NCBI GenBank assembly: GCA_016191985.1
Contig: JACPVB010000035.1
Location: forward strand, 1 to 16,773
DNA from: Chloroflexota bacterium
GTDB lineage: Bacteria > Chloroflexota > Anaerolineae > Anaerolineales > Villigracilaceae
Length of the DNA stretch: 16,773 nucleotides
Direction: 5' to 3'
Made by a program: the position numbers and the translations under genes. The notes under the pieces are model-generated. The model searched no databases. It saw only the letters and a list, made by a program, of their open reading frames with translations, and had not been told where the DNA came from. This document shows, in pieces, positions 6,944-12,786 of this stretch. Numbering within the stretch: position 1 is the first letter of the stretch; every line of letters begins with the position of its first letter.

Positions 6944-7006
6944 ACCCCTTCGGGGTTAAATAGATTGCACATCAAAATCTATAATCATTTGACCCCTACG
7001 GGGTCA
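6944..7006. repeat. Paired CCCC-tNc-GGGG hairpins
   Basis: acccc-ttc-ggggt (6944-6956) and tgacccc-tac-ggggtca (6990-7006, perfect 7-bp stem) are similar triloop hairpins about 46 bp apart. They lie just downstream of the minus-strand gene ending at 7035. Neither has a T-run on either strand, so they may be repeats or RNA stabilisers rather than terminators. Confidence 0.5.
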
Positions 7007-7034
7007 TAAAACCATTTTGCACAAGGTGAGCTTC

Positions 7035-7457
7035 TTAAGTCGTAAAGAGTGAAACGACTGCGAAAATGGCATAAGATACCAGGCAGGAGGAGATAAGGGC
7101 AAAGGCCGTGGTCAAAATTCCAGCCGCCTTCGAGCGGATCCATCCCGCTACGCCGATGCCTGCCAGGAAAACATAGATCGCAGTATATAGGATCAAAAAC
7201 GCGCCGGTGACGAGCAATGTCAATTCTTCCGGCACGCGGTTCAATTCCGCGGCGGCGGAAAAGGACAGAACGGATACGATAAGGGAATACAGAAACATTA
7301 CAGAAGCAGCCGAAAAAATTACAACCTCGGCGGTTTCCAATTTTGTTTTCTCACCTGCGGTCAGGAATTGCACCACCGCAGAGAGTGAAAACCCAGCCAG
7401 CACACCCGCCAGCCCGGCAAGCGCCCCGGCTTCTGCCAGATAATTTTCTAATGTCAT
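7035..7457 (-). CDS. Small four-helix membrane protein, unknown function
   Basis: This 140-residue hypothetical protein has four predicted membrane helices (about 10-32, 45-67, 78-100, 112-136). A charged loop GEKTKLETAE lies after the first helix and another short one, WIRSKAAG, lies before the last. No catalytic or binding motif is seen and I do not recognise a family. The start has a good ribosome binding site, GGAGAA, eight bases before the ATG. It stands alone between two repeat-rich non-coding stretches and is divergent from nrfHA, whose promoter lies about 370 bp away. The coding case rests on the ribosome binding site and the regular helix pattern. Confidence 0.7.
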   Translation of the reverse strand: MTLENYLAEAGALAGLAGVLAGFSLSAVVQFLTAGEKTKLETAEVVIFSAASVMFLYSLIVSVLSFSAAAELNRVPEELTLLVTGAFLILYTAIYVFLAGIGVAGWIRSKAAGILTTAFALISSCLVSYAIFAVVSLFTT

Positions 7458-7494
7458 GATAGGTTCTCCATTCGATTCTTAAGTCAATAAATTT

Positions 7495-7630
7495 TTTCCG
7501 ATTTTGCTACCGTACAAATCCCTCGCGAAAAACCCTAACCCACAGGGCTTAGGTCTTTTTTGCAAATCGGGATTTTACGAAGGCACAGGAGACCTTTAGG
7601 GTTTCCATGTACGGTAGAGGATTTCCGATT
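7495..7630. mobile_element. MITE-like or structured 118-bp element with terminal inverted repeats
   Basis: A 9-bp direct repeat tttccgatt (7495-7503 and 7622-7630) brackets a segment with perfect 10-bp inverted ends, CTACCGTACA (7507-7516) and TGTACGGTAG (7608-7617). Nested inside are AAACCCTAA (7530-7538) pairing with TTAGGGTTT (7596-7604), and AGGTCT (7551-7556) pairing with AGACCT (7590-7595). All three stems nest in the same order, so the whole folds as one long bulged hairpin. It has no open frame. It could be a small non-autonomous transposable element with target duplication, or a structured RNA. Confidence 0.5.
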
Positions 7631-7791
7631 ATAAATTACAGCAGCCTGGATGTAGACAAATGCAAAATGGAGCGAAGCAGTTATCCCGTAGGGGAGAGGC
7701 GGGAGTTCAAATAGAGGATAAAAGTCACTTTGGAAATTGGACAATTTTGGTTATATATAAAATGGTTGGTATTGATTCCACTCCCTTATAA

Positions 7792-7807
7792 TGTGATAAA
7801 AGTCACA
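7792..7807 (+). promoter_or_regulatory. CRP/FNR-family site TGTGA-N6-TCACA upstream of nrfH
   Basis: TGTGATAAAAGTCACA is a perfect match to the CRP-type palindrome (also the pattern described for HcpR regulators). Its centre, 7799.5, is 41.5 bp before the start of transcription predicted from the -10 box at 7829-7834, the exact place used by class II CRP/FNR activators. A degenerate second site, sharing GATAAAAGTCAC, lies at 7717-7728. Confidence 0.75.
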
Positions 7808-7828
7808 AGTTATTTTTGAATCTTGTTT

Positions 7829-7834
7829 TATATT
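7829..7834 (+). promoter_or_regulatory. Predicted -10 box of the nrfHA promoter
   Basis: TATATT at 7829-7834 gives an expected start near 7841. There is no good -35 hexamer at the usual spacing, as expected for a promoter dependent on an activator bound at -41.5. Confidence 0.5.
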
Positions 7835-7866
7835 AAGCGCACGTTAATCTTATGTGAGGTCAGTCT

Positions 7867-8352
7867 ATGTCGAAAATTCCAATCATTGCCATTGCGGTTG
7901 CCGTCCTTGCCATGGGATATTTTGCATTTGTCACGGATGCCGCTTCGTATGGCGGGAGTGCTCCTGAGACCTGCGCGAACTGCCACGTGATGGACTCGCA
8001 ATACGAAAGCTGGTATCACGGCGCGCATGAAAGCTGGGCAAAATGCACTGACTGCCATTTACCGCACGATAATTTTGCGGTCTATTACGCCGAGAAGGGC
8101 AGGCAGGGTGCGAAGGATGTCTATGCTTTTGTGACGGGGAATATCCCATCTGCGATCCGCGCCAGCGACAAAACCAAGGGCATCGTGCAAGCCAATTGCA
8201 TCCACTGCCACGAGGATTCTGTCGAAAACATTGTGATGGGGGCGCAGCCGTTTGATCGCTATTGCTGGGATTGTCACCGCGATGTTGCCCATACTGCCCG
8301 TGGGGGATCGGGGCTTCCCTATCAAGACTCCAATCTTTACCCGACCAAATAA
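7867..8352 (+). CDS. nrfH: Cytochrome c nitrite reductase small subunit NrfH
   Basis: NrfH is a membrane-anchored tetraheme quinol dehydrogenase of the NapC/NirT family that takes electrons from menaquinol and passes them to NrfA on the outer face of the membrane. At 161 residues it is normal size. One N-terminal helix (about 4-23) is the anchor. Four CxxCH haem sites follow: CANCH (36-40), CTDCH (60-64), CIHCH (111-115) and CWDCH (133-137). CANCHVM carries the Met two residues after the first haem His that ligates haem 1 in NrfH structures. The nrfA ribosome binding site overlaps its stop codon, so the two genes form an operon. A CRP-type site upstream suggests control by respiratory or nitrogen-oxide signals. 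Confidence 0.95.
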   Translation: MSKIPIIAIAVAVLAMGYFAFVTDAASYGGSAPETCANCHVMDSQYESWYHGAHESWAKCTDCHLPHDNFAVYYAEKGRQGAKDVYAFVTGNIPSAIRASDKTKGIVQANCIHCHEDSVENIVMGAQPFDRYCWDCHRDVAHTARGGSGLPYQDSNLYPTK

Positions 8353-8366
8353 GGAGAATGAAATCC

Positions 8367-9710
8367 ATGAAAAATTACACCACTTTGATTTTGGCTGGCC
8401 TTGTTATCGTTTTGGCCGCCGCACTGGTGGGCGTTTTGACCTATGTCAAAAACCAGCCCACGGAAGTACGCACTGTTGAACCATTGGTGGAGATCGCAGA
8501 AATGGAAGCCGACTCTTCCTTGTGGGGAGTGAACTTCCCAAACCAGCTCGATACATTCATGAAGACAAAGACGAACAATGTTGATACAACGTATGCCGGT
8601 TCTTCTCAATTCTCATGGCTGGAACGCGATCCGCGCCAGGTGATTTTGTTTGCCGGGTATCCTTTTAGCAAGGATTACAACGATGACCGCGGCCACGCCA
8701 ACGCGCTGGACGATGTGCGCGCGACCAAGCGTTTGAATTTGAACGATGAAGATCCCAAACATACACCCGCAACATGCTATTCTTGTAAGTCATCTGCCAA
8801 CCCGGGTTTGTGGGCGGAATTGGGTATGGAAGCCTATGATGCCATGTCATTTAATGAAATGACGCCCAACATCAACGAATCCATTGGATGTGCCAACTGC
8901 CACGAAGCCGAGACCATGCGCCTGATCGTGACCAACCCCGCGCTCGAAGAAGCCTTTGAACGCCAGGGCAAGGATTGGACGGCATTCACCCGCCAGGAAA
9001 TGCGCACGGTGGTCTGCGCGAACTGCCACGTTGAATATTATTTCAAAGGCGATGGCAAATACCTGACCTTCCCCTGGGATAAAGGCACAAAGGTGGAAGA
9101 GATCATTTCCTATTATGAAGAATCAGGTTTCAAGGATTGGGCCTACCCCGAAACAGATACGCCCATGCTCAAGGCCCAGCATCCTGAATTTGAATTCTTC
9201 ACAGCCGATTCCACCCATTACAAAGCCGGTGTTTCCTGCGCCGATTGCCACATGCCCTACGTGCGTGACGGCGCAAGCAAGTATTCATCGCACGATGTCC
9301 ACAGCCCATTGCTGAATCCGGAGCAGGCTTGCGGTCAGTGCCATACGGATACTGATTACGTAATCAATCGTGTCGCCAGTATTCAAAAGCAAGTGGCAGA
9401 GACAAAGATCGATACGGAAGACGCAATCATCGATGCGATCACTGCGATTAAAGCAGCGGCGGCCACAGGAAATGCGGATGCAACCCTGCTTGATGAAGCC
9501 CGCAAATTACACCGCGAAGCGCAATTCATGTGGGACTTTATCTCTGCCGAAAACAGTACAGGCTTCCACAACCCCGAATATGCGTTGGAAGTGCTGGCTA
9601 AATCTGCGAATCTTGCAAGGCAGGCGCAAATGCTGGCCGCGCAATCTGTAGGGGATACGTCCTTGCTTGAGACGGGTACATATTATCCCGCTGAAGAAAC
9701 GACCCCGTAA
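8367..9710 (+). CDS. nrfA: Ammonia-forming cytochrome c nitrite reductase NrfA
   Basis: NrfA is a pentahaem enzyme reducing nitrite to ammonium with six electrons supplied by NrfH. From the chosen start it has 447 residues. ATG 8367 is 10 bases after AAGGAG (8351-8356); ATG 8358 is too close and the longer open frame overlaps nrfH. An N-terminal hydrophobic segment (6-25) exports it and may keep it anchored. The five haem sites are the Lys-ligated active site CYSCK (137-141), then CANCH (165-169), CANCH (207-211), CADCH (281-285) and CGQCH (312-316). Active-site residues are all present: Arg122 in DVRATKR, the Tyr in HVEYYF and His262 in KAQH. Glu213, Lys259 and Gln261 fit the calcium site. 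It is therefore predicted to be active. Confidence 0.96.
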   Translation: MKNYTTLILAGLVIVLAAALVGVLTYVKNQPTEVRTVEPLVEIAEMEADSSLWGVNFPNQLDTFMKTKTNNVDTTYAGSSQFSWLERDPRQVILFAGYPFSKDYNDDRGHANALDDVRATKRLNLNDEDPKHTPATCYSCKSSANPGLWAELGMEAYDAMSFNEMTPNINESIGCANCHEAETMRLIVTNPALEEAFERQGKDWTAFTRQEMRTVVCANCHVEYYFKGDGKYLTFPWDKGTKVEEIISYYEESGFKDWAYPETDTPMLKAQHPEFEFFTADSTHYKAGVSCADCHMPYVRDGASKYSSHDVHSPLLNPEQACGQCHTDTDYVINRVASIQKQVAETKIDTEDAIIDAITAIKAAAATGNADATLLDEARKLHREAQFMWDFISAENSTGFHNPEYALEVLAKSANLARQAQMLAAQSVGDTSLLETGTYYPAEETTP

Positions 9711-9726
9711 AAATTTATGAAATTCG

Positions 9727-9759
9727 CTCCCCGTCAGCAATGGCGGGGAGTCTTTATTT
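9727..9759 (+). terminator. Intrinsic terminator after nrfA
   Basis: A 10-bp stem (9727-9736 with 9741-9750, one G-U pair) closes on a GCAA tetraloop and is followed by tctttattt. It lies 16 bases after the nrfA stop and should end the nrfHA transcript. Confidence 0.85.
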
Positions 9760-9808
9760 ATGGGAACATTTTACAAAATCAGATCGTCCATCAGGGCAAG
9801 GAGATAAA

Positions 9809-10258
9809 ATGAAAAAGATAATCTTGCTGGCGCTTGCCATGATCCTCACCGCCTGCTCTGTTGCAGCGCCTTCTGAATTCGATAAAAACCTTTCCAAATG
9901 GGAAGACGCGAACATTTTACATTATCGTTACACCCTGTTTATCGGTTGTTTTTGCGTGTTCATGGATCAGATGCCTTTGACCATTGAAGTGAAAGATGGC
10001 GAGGTTGTTTCGATCACCCGCGCAGATGGAGCAACGGTTGGCACGACGGATAATTTTTACGAATTTTACCAACCCTACTCGACGATTGACCGCATCTTTC
10101 TTAAGCTGGAAGCTGATCTTGCAGGAGAGGCAGACGAAGTCGCTGTGACATACGACCCCACCTACGGCTTCCCCGTCAGCATCTCCGTTGACGTAATCAA
10201 GGAAGCGATAGATGATGAACTCTCGCTCCAGATTTCAAATTTTGAAATTTTGGAATAA
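9809..10258 (+). CDS. Small lipoprotein, DUF6174-like
   Basis: This 149-residue exported protein begins with a lipoprotein signal, MKKIILLALAMILTAC (Cys16). The mature part contains the pattern typical of DUF6174: KWEDANILHYRYTL, a Cys-x-Cys pair in GCFCVF, a conserved VKDGEVVSI strand, TIDRIFLKLE helix and VTYDPTYGFPVSISVD followed by DDELS. The function of this family is unknown; the fold is probably a small beta-rich domain. The start is set by AAGGAG (9798-9803) five bases before ATG 9809; the frame is open further upstream but runs into the nrfA terminator. It is a single-gene unit between that terminator and the strong one at 10258-10292. Confidence 0.82.
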   Translation: MKKIILLALAMILTACSVAAPSEFDKNLSKWEDANILHYRYTLFIGCFCVFMDQMPLTIEVKDGEVVSITRADGATVGTTDNFYEFYQPYSTIDRIFLKLEADLAGEADEVAVTYDPTYGFPVSISVDVIKEAIDDELSLQISNFEILE

Positions 10259-10292
10259 ACAAAAAGCGGCCTGCAAATGGCCGCTTTTTGTT
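10258..10292. terminator. Bidirectional intrinsic terminator
   Basis: A perfect 14-bp stem (aacaaaaagcggcc with ggccgctttttgtt) around the 7-base loop tgcaaat has an A-tract on one side and a T-tract on the other. It starts at the last base of the lipoprotein stop codon and also serves the convergent Crp/Fnr gene ending at 10363. Confidence 0.92.
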
Positions 10293-10330
10293 TATTCTAG
10301 ACTCTCCTGGGTTTTTAGGCAACACCCACA

Positions 10331-10346
10331 GGGCAGCAAGCTGCCC
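10331..10346. repeat. Short palindrome gggcagcaagctgccc
   Basis: A perfect inverted repeat (6-bp stem, CAAG loop, or 7 bp with a 2-base centre) lies 17 bp downstream of the Crp/Fnr gene on the minus strand. It has no T-run and is probably an extragenic repeat or a transcript-stabilising hairpin. Confidence 0.5.
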
Positions 10347-10362
10347 GACTCCAGAGTGTAAA

Positions 10363-11040
10363 TCACTGCATCCACTGGTTAAATATTTCCCGATTGACAA
10401 CCTGAATGCGCCGATCTTCCATTTTGATTGCGCCGCTTCTTTCCATTTCCTTTAGCGACCTTGCCACCACCTCGCGGACGGTGCCCAGCCTGGCGGCGAG
10501 TTGTTCCTGCGTCCAATGCGGCGCCGATCTTTCCTGCGGCAATTCAGCGATCAAGCGTGCGAGGCGATGGGTGACCTGATAAAACGCCATCTCGCTGACC
10601 ATCTTCACCATACCGCGCAGCATTCTTCCGAAATTTGCCAATACCTTTTGCGCAAACACAGGATGGGACACGACCAATTCGTGGAGTTTCTGGCTGTCGA
10701 TCACCCACACGCGGCAGGTCTCCAGCGCCTCCACGTTGACAGGGTTCGTGCCTTCGTCAAACGCGGGCACTTCGGCAAAGGTATCCCCCTCCTGCAAAAT
10801 GCGGACGATGTACTGCCGTCCCTGCGGGGAGAGTTTGAAGATCTTGGCGATGCCCTGCTCGACGATATACAAGCCGTCGTTTGGGTCGCCCTCCCAAAAC
10901 AATACATCTCCACGCTGGTATTCGCGAAGATGGGTGTGTTCGGCAATATCTTTTAGCATGGTGTCCGAAAGGTCATCAAAATATTCGTTTCCCCGCAAGA
11001 TCATGATCCTTGTACTAAGATTTGATTCAATGGATTTCAT
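10363..11040 (-). CDS. Crp/Fnr family transcriptional regulator
   Basis: The protein has 225 residues: an N-terminal cNMP-binding-type beta barrel (about 15-125), a long dimerisation helix (about 128-155) and a C-terminal winged HTH (TQEQLAARLGTVREVVARSL). The recognition helix carries Arg189-Glu190-x3-Arg194, the spacing of E. coli CRP Arg180/Glu181/Arg185, predicting TGTGA half-sites. Such a site lies upstream of nrfH. It has only one Cys (109), so it is not an iron-sulfur FNR. The cAMP pocket is not conserved: the region reads FAEVPAFDEGTNPVNV, without the GE...RS pair of CRP. The signal is therefore unknown (haem/NO, as in DNR or HcpR types, is possible). It starts 8 bp after the phosphoribosyltransferase stop, so it is co-transcribed. 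An alternative start at 11004 has AAGGA two to three bases upstream. Confidence 0.92.
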   Translation of the reverse strand: MKSIESNLSTRIMILRGNEYFDDLSDTMLKDIAEHTHLREYQRGDVLFWEGDPNDGLYIVEQGIAKIFKLSPQGRQYIVRILQEGDTFAEVPAFDEGTNPVNVEALETCRVWVIDSQKLHELVVSHPVFAQKVLANFGRMLRGMVKMVSEMAFYQVTHRLARLIAELPQERSAPHWTQEQLAARLGTVREVVARSLKEMERSGAIKMEDRRIQVVNREIFNQWMQ

Positions 11041-11048
11041 ATTTAACT

Positions 11049-11561
11049 TTAAATCTCGCCGAGTAGTACCTGGTCTGTGCCGCGGTCGATTTCCCAGGGA
11101 TATACAATGAAGGCGTCGGTGATGGCGGCGTAGTAATCCGGGCGCACACTGCCAAATAAATTCCGATAGGGGTTGAAGTGCAATACACAGGTTTCAGGGA
11201 AGCCGCCCGCCACAGAGACACGGTTTTTCACGGCTGTGATCGTGCGTCCCGACCCCCAAACATCATCCACAATTAAAGTTGGGCGTCCGCGCAGTTTATC
11301 GTCGGCGGGGAATTGGATGAATTCAGGCCATGCCATAAACGCGGACGATTTCTGGCTTTGCATTTGCGCGGGGAAGTCCACGGCGGCGGTGAGGATGTGG
11401 GTAATGTCCATGGCTTCGGCGAGCATACCGCCGGGGATGATCCCGCCGCGTGTGATCATCACCATTGCGGTAAATTCACGTTGGAATTGGGGAACCAGAT
11501 GGTCTATTAATTTATCCAGTTCTTCCCATGAGATCATTTCGCGGCGGGGTTCGGATGGCAT
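11049..11561 (-). CDS. Phosphoribosyltransferase, xanthine/guanine type-like
   Basis: This 170-residue type I PRTase transfers ribose phosphate from PRPP to a base. The PRPP-binding motif is TLIVDDVWGSGRTI (residues about 95-108, Asp99/Asp100). The earlier loop MVMITRGGIIPGGMLAE (33-49) and the C-terminal YPWE (154-157) are typical of purine PRTases of the Gpt/hypoxanthine group. The exact base is not certain. AAGGAA eight bases before the ATG supports the start. It is followed at 8 bp by the Crp/Fnr gene and preceded, on the same strand, by the DUF6159-like gene 46 bp away, without a visible terminator, so all three may share a transcript. Confidence 0.85.
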   Translation of the reverse strand: MPSEPRREMISWEELDKLIDHLVPQFQREFTAMVMITRGGIIPGGMLAEAMDITHILTAAVDFPAQMQSQKSSAFMAWPEFIQFPADDKLRGRPTLIVDDVWGSGRTITAVKNRVSVAGGFPETCVLHFNPYRNLFGSVRPDYYAAITDAFIVYPWEIDRGTDQVLLGEI

Positions 11562-11607
11562 GAAGGCAATTCCTTGTTGGGTACTTTATCAGCGTGGCGA
11601 ATGTTGA

Positions 11608-12504
11608 TTAGGCCAGAGCAGCTGCGAGCGGAGCAGGAGCCGCTACCTGGACTGGGCGTCCCTCAGTCTGGGCTACTTCCACTTCCCTTGCCCACATGTA
11701 AAGGCAGGTGTGATAAGCGGTGCTGGTGTAGGAACTGAAAAGGCTGGCGACCATCACGAAACTGAAGAAGATCAAAGCGCCGATAGTAATGCCGATCACG
11801 ACGATGGCCGTACTGCCACCAGCCACGTAGGCAATGCCGCCGCCAATGGCAAGGGCCAGCAGGAGGCCGATTATGGTGAACACAAAGCTAATAAGACCCG
11901 TGACCCAGCGAACACCGACAAAGCTGATGCCAATGAGTAAAAGATTTTCTTTCGTAATTTTCACGATACGCGCGAGGCCGTCTTTGAGATTCAGGTCGTC
12001 GATAACCATGGCGGGCAGGACGAGAAGCGCGGCCTCGGTCCACAAAGCTTCAACGGCGCGCATGGCGGTGCGGAGGATGCTGCCCAGAACATTATTTTTT
12101 CTGTTGCTATTCGCCATGTTTCGCAGCACGCCCACGATGGTGGATACCGCTGCAAGGGTGAGGATATCGAAGAAGTCACGCCGCACGATGTCCCAGGCTT
12201 GATCCATGCGGCCATCGCCTGTGGTAAGGTATCCGTAGATCAGGCGGATGGTCATGGCGGAGAAAACATAGGTCACTGTGAATTGTACGAACATCAGGAT
12301 GGCGCCCAAAACGCCCATGACGATCCGTCCAAATTGACTGTCACCGAGCGTAACGGCTGCCAGAATAATGGGGATGATGCCAATGACTGAAATAACCATC
12401 CCCACAATCAGCGCATACAATGAAGGTTTGAGCAGGTCTTTATCTTTGAAGGCCATGCTCCAGGCTTGCTTTAGAAAATTCCAACCGCGTGAAAAACTTT
12501 GCAT
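11608..12504 (-). CDS. DUF6159-like multi-pass membrane protein
   Basis: This 298-residue membrane protein begins MQSFSRGWNFLKQAWSMAF, the amphipathic N-terminus typical of DUF6159 proteins, followed by a Lys-Asp-rich turn and about six membrane helices (roughly 30-55, 60-90, 115-135, 155-175, 205-235, 240-270) and a short Ala/Pro-rich cytosolic tail. A central loop VIDDLNLKDGLARIVKITKEN is conserved-looking. The function of the family is unknown. I chose ATG 12504 because GGAGAG lies eight bases upstream and an extended -10 box (TGCTATAAT) lies about 30 bases upstream; the longer frame to 12555 would begin before that promoter's start site. Confidence 0.8.
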   Translation of the reverse strand: MQSFSRGWNFLKQAWSMAFKDKDLLKPSLYALIVGMVISVIGIIPIILAAVTLGDSQFGRIVMGVLGAILMFVQFTVTYVFSAMTIRLIYGYLTTGDGRMDQAWDIVRRDFFDILTLAAVSTIVGVLRNMANSNRKNNVLGSILRTAMRAVEALWTEAALLVLPAMVIDDLNLKDGLARIVKITKENLLLIGISFVGVRWVTGLISFVFTIIGLLLALAIGGGIAYVAGGSTAIVVIGITIGALIFFSFVMVASLFSSYTSTAYHTCLYMWAREVEVAQTEGRPVQVAAPAPLAAALA

Positions 12505-12534
12505 AATACACTCTCCAGCATAAAAGATGCTTTC

Positions 12535-12543
12535 ATTATAGCA
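12535..12543 (-). promoter_or_regulatory. Extended -10 promoter of the DUF6159-like gene
   Basis: TGCTATAAT on the minus strand is a consensus extended -10 element. Start of transcription would be near 12528, giving a leader of about 24 bases containing the GGAGAG ribosome binding site. Confidence 0.7.
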
Positions 12544-12550
12544 AAGTTGA

Positions 12551-12581
12551 TGCAAAAAAGCCTGTCGAAAAAAGAGGCTTT
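12551..12581 (-). terminator. Intrinsic terminator on the minus strand, downstream of priA
   Basis: On the minus strand the stem AAAGCCT (12581-12575) pairs with AGGCTTT (12563-12557) and runs into six T residues. It lies about 200 bp downstream of priA and directly upstream of the DUF6159-like promoter, so it insulates the two transcription units. Confidence 0.75.
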
Positions 12582-12612
12582 ATGGGATTTACCGTGATTA
12601 AACCTTTTTGGG

Positions 12613-12688
12613 ACACGGATTTGACGGACAACACGGGACAAGGACGGATTTTAAAAAGGCTTTTCCGTAATTTCCGTGTTATCCGTGT
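12613..12688. repeat. Long inverted repeat of ACGGA-rich arms
   Basis: Arms of 24 bases, 12613-12636 and 12665-12688, share on opposite strands the same order of blocks: ACACGGAT, three bases, ACGGA, four bases, ACGG. The loop is 28 bases. It lies in the 282-bp gene-free gap between priA and the DUF6159-like gene. ACACGGATT-rich repeats of this kind are scattered in environmental genomes; here they form a hairpin. No coding potential is seen. Confidence 0.65.
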
Positions 12689-12786
12689 ACCAGCGAAGCA
12701 GTCCTGTGGACAAGAATCACGGCAACTCTTAAAGACCCAAAAAAGAAAGGAAACATGCGTACATGCAGGGATGGGTGTCTCCACCA

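Larger units (their letters stand above)
6722..7034. other. Gene-free region with decayed repeats and hairpins
   Basis: No plausible gene is seen. Two related blocks start near 6775 and 6870 (aaccccgcaggcgatgtgttga versus aatcccgaaggcggtgtgttga) and continue with related sequence (tcgaaacaggtggca versus ccgaagcagatggca), so this is an imperfect direct duplication about 95 bp apart. The first copy carries a REP-like piece (6805-6823) and a cctgt-cgaa-acagg hairpin (6823-6836). Two more short hairpins follow (6944-6956 and 6990-7006). It looks like an accumulation site for extragenic repeats. Confidence 0.6.
7631..7866 (+). promoter_or_regulatory. Regulatory region upstream of nrfHA
   Basis: This 236-bp stretch without a gene is AT-rich over its last 130 bases. 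It holds a 12-bp direct repeat GATAAAAGTCAC (7717-7728 and 7795-7806), of which the second copy is part of a full CRP-type palindrome, and the predicted nrfH -10 box at 7829-7834. A ribosome binding site GAGGT lies about seven bases before the nrfH ATG. Confidence 0.65.

Noticed and set aside
6944..7006. Intrinsic terminators for the small membrane protein gene
   Set aside because: The hairpins are sound but neither is followed by a T-run on either strand, so they are listed as repeats.
7507..7617. Known riboswitch or 6S/tmRNA-type RNA
   Set aside because: No conserved core of a known class was recognised; the nested stems and flanking direct repeat fit an inserted element at least as well.
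8262..8366. Longer N-terminus for NrfA
   Set aside because: It overlaps nrfH by about 90 bases and adds no family similarity; AAGGAG at 8351-8356 and the signal anchor support ATG 8367.
9740..9808. Longer N-terminus for the DUF6174-like lipoprotein
   Set aside because: It would begin in the loop of the nrfA terminator; the lipoprotein signal and ribosome binding site support ATG 9809.
10501..10956. Plus-strand ORF of 151 codons over the Crp/Fnr gene
   Set aside because: The opposite strand encodes a clear Crp/Fnr protein with the HTH in place; this frame has no recognisable domain.
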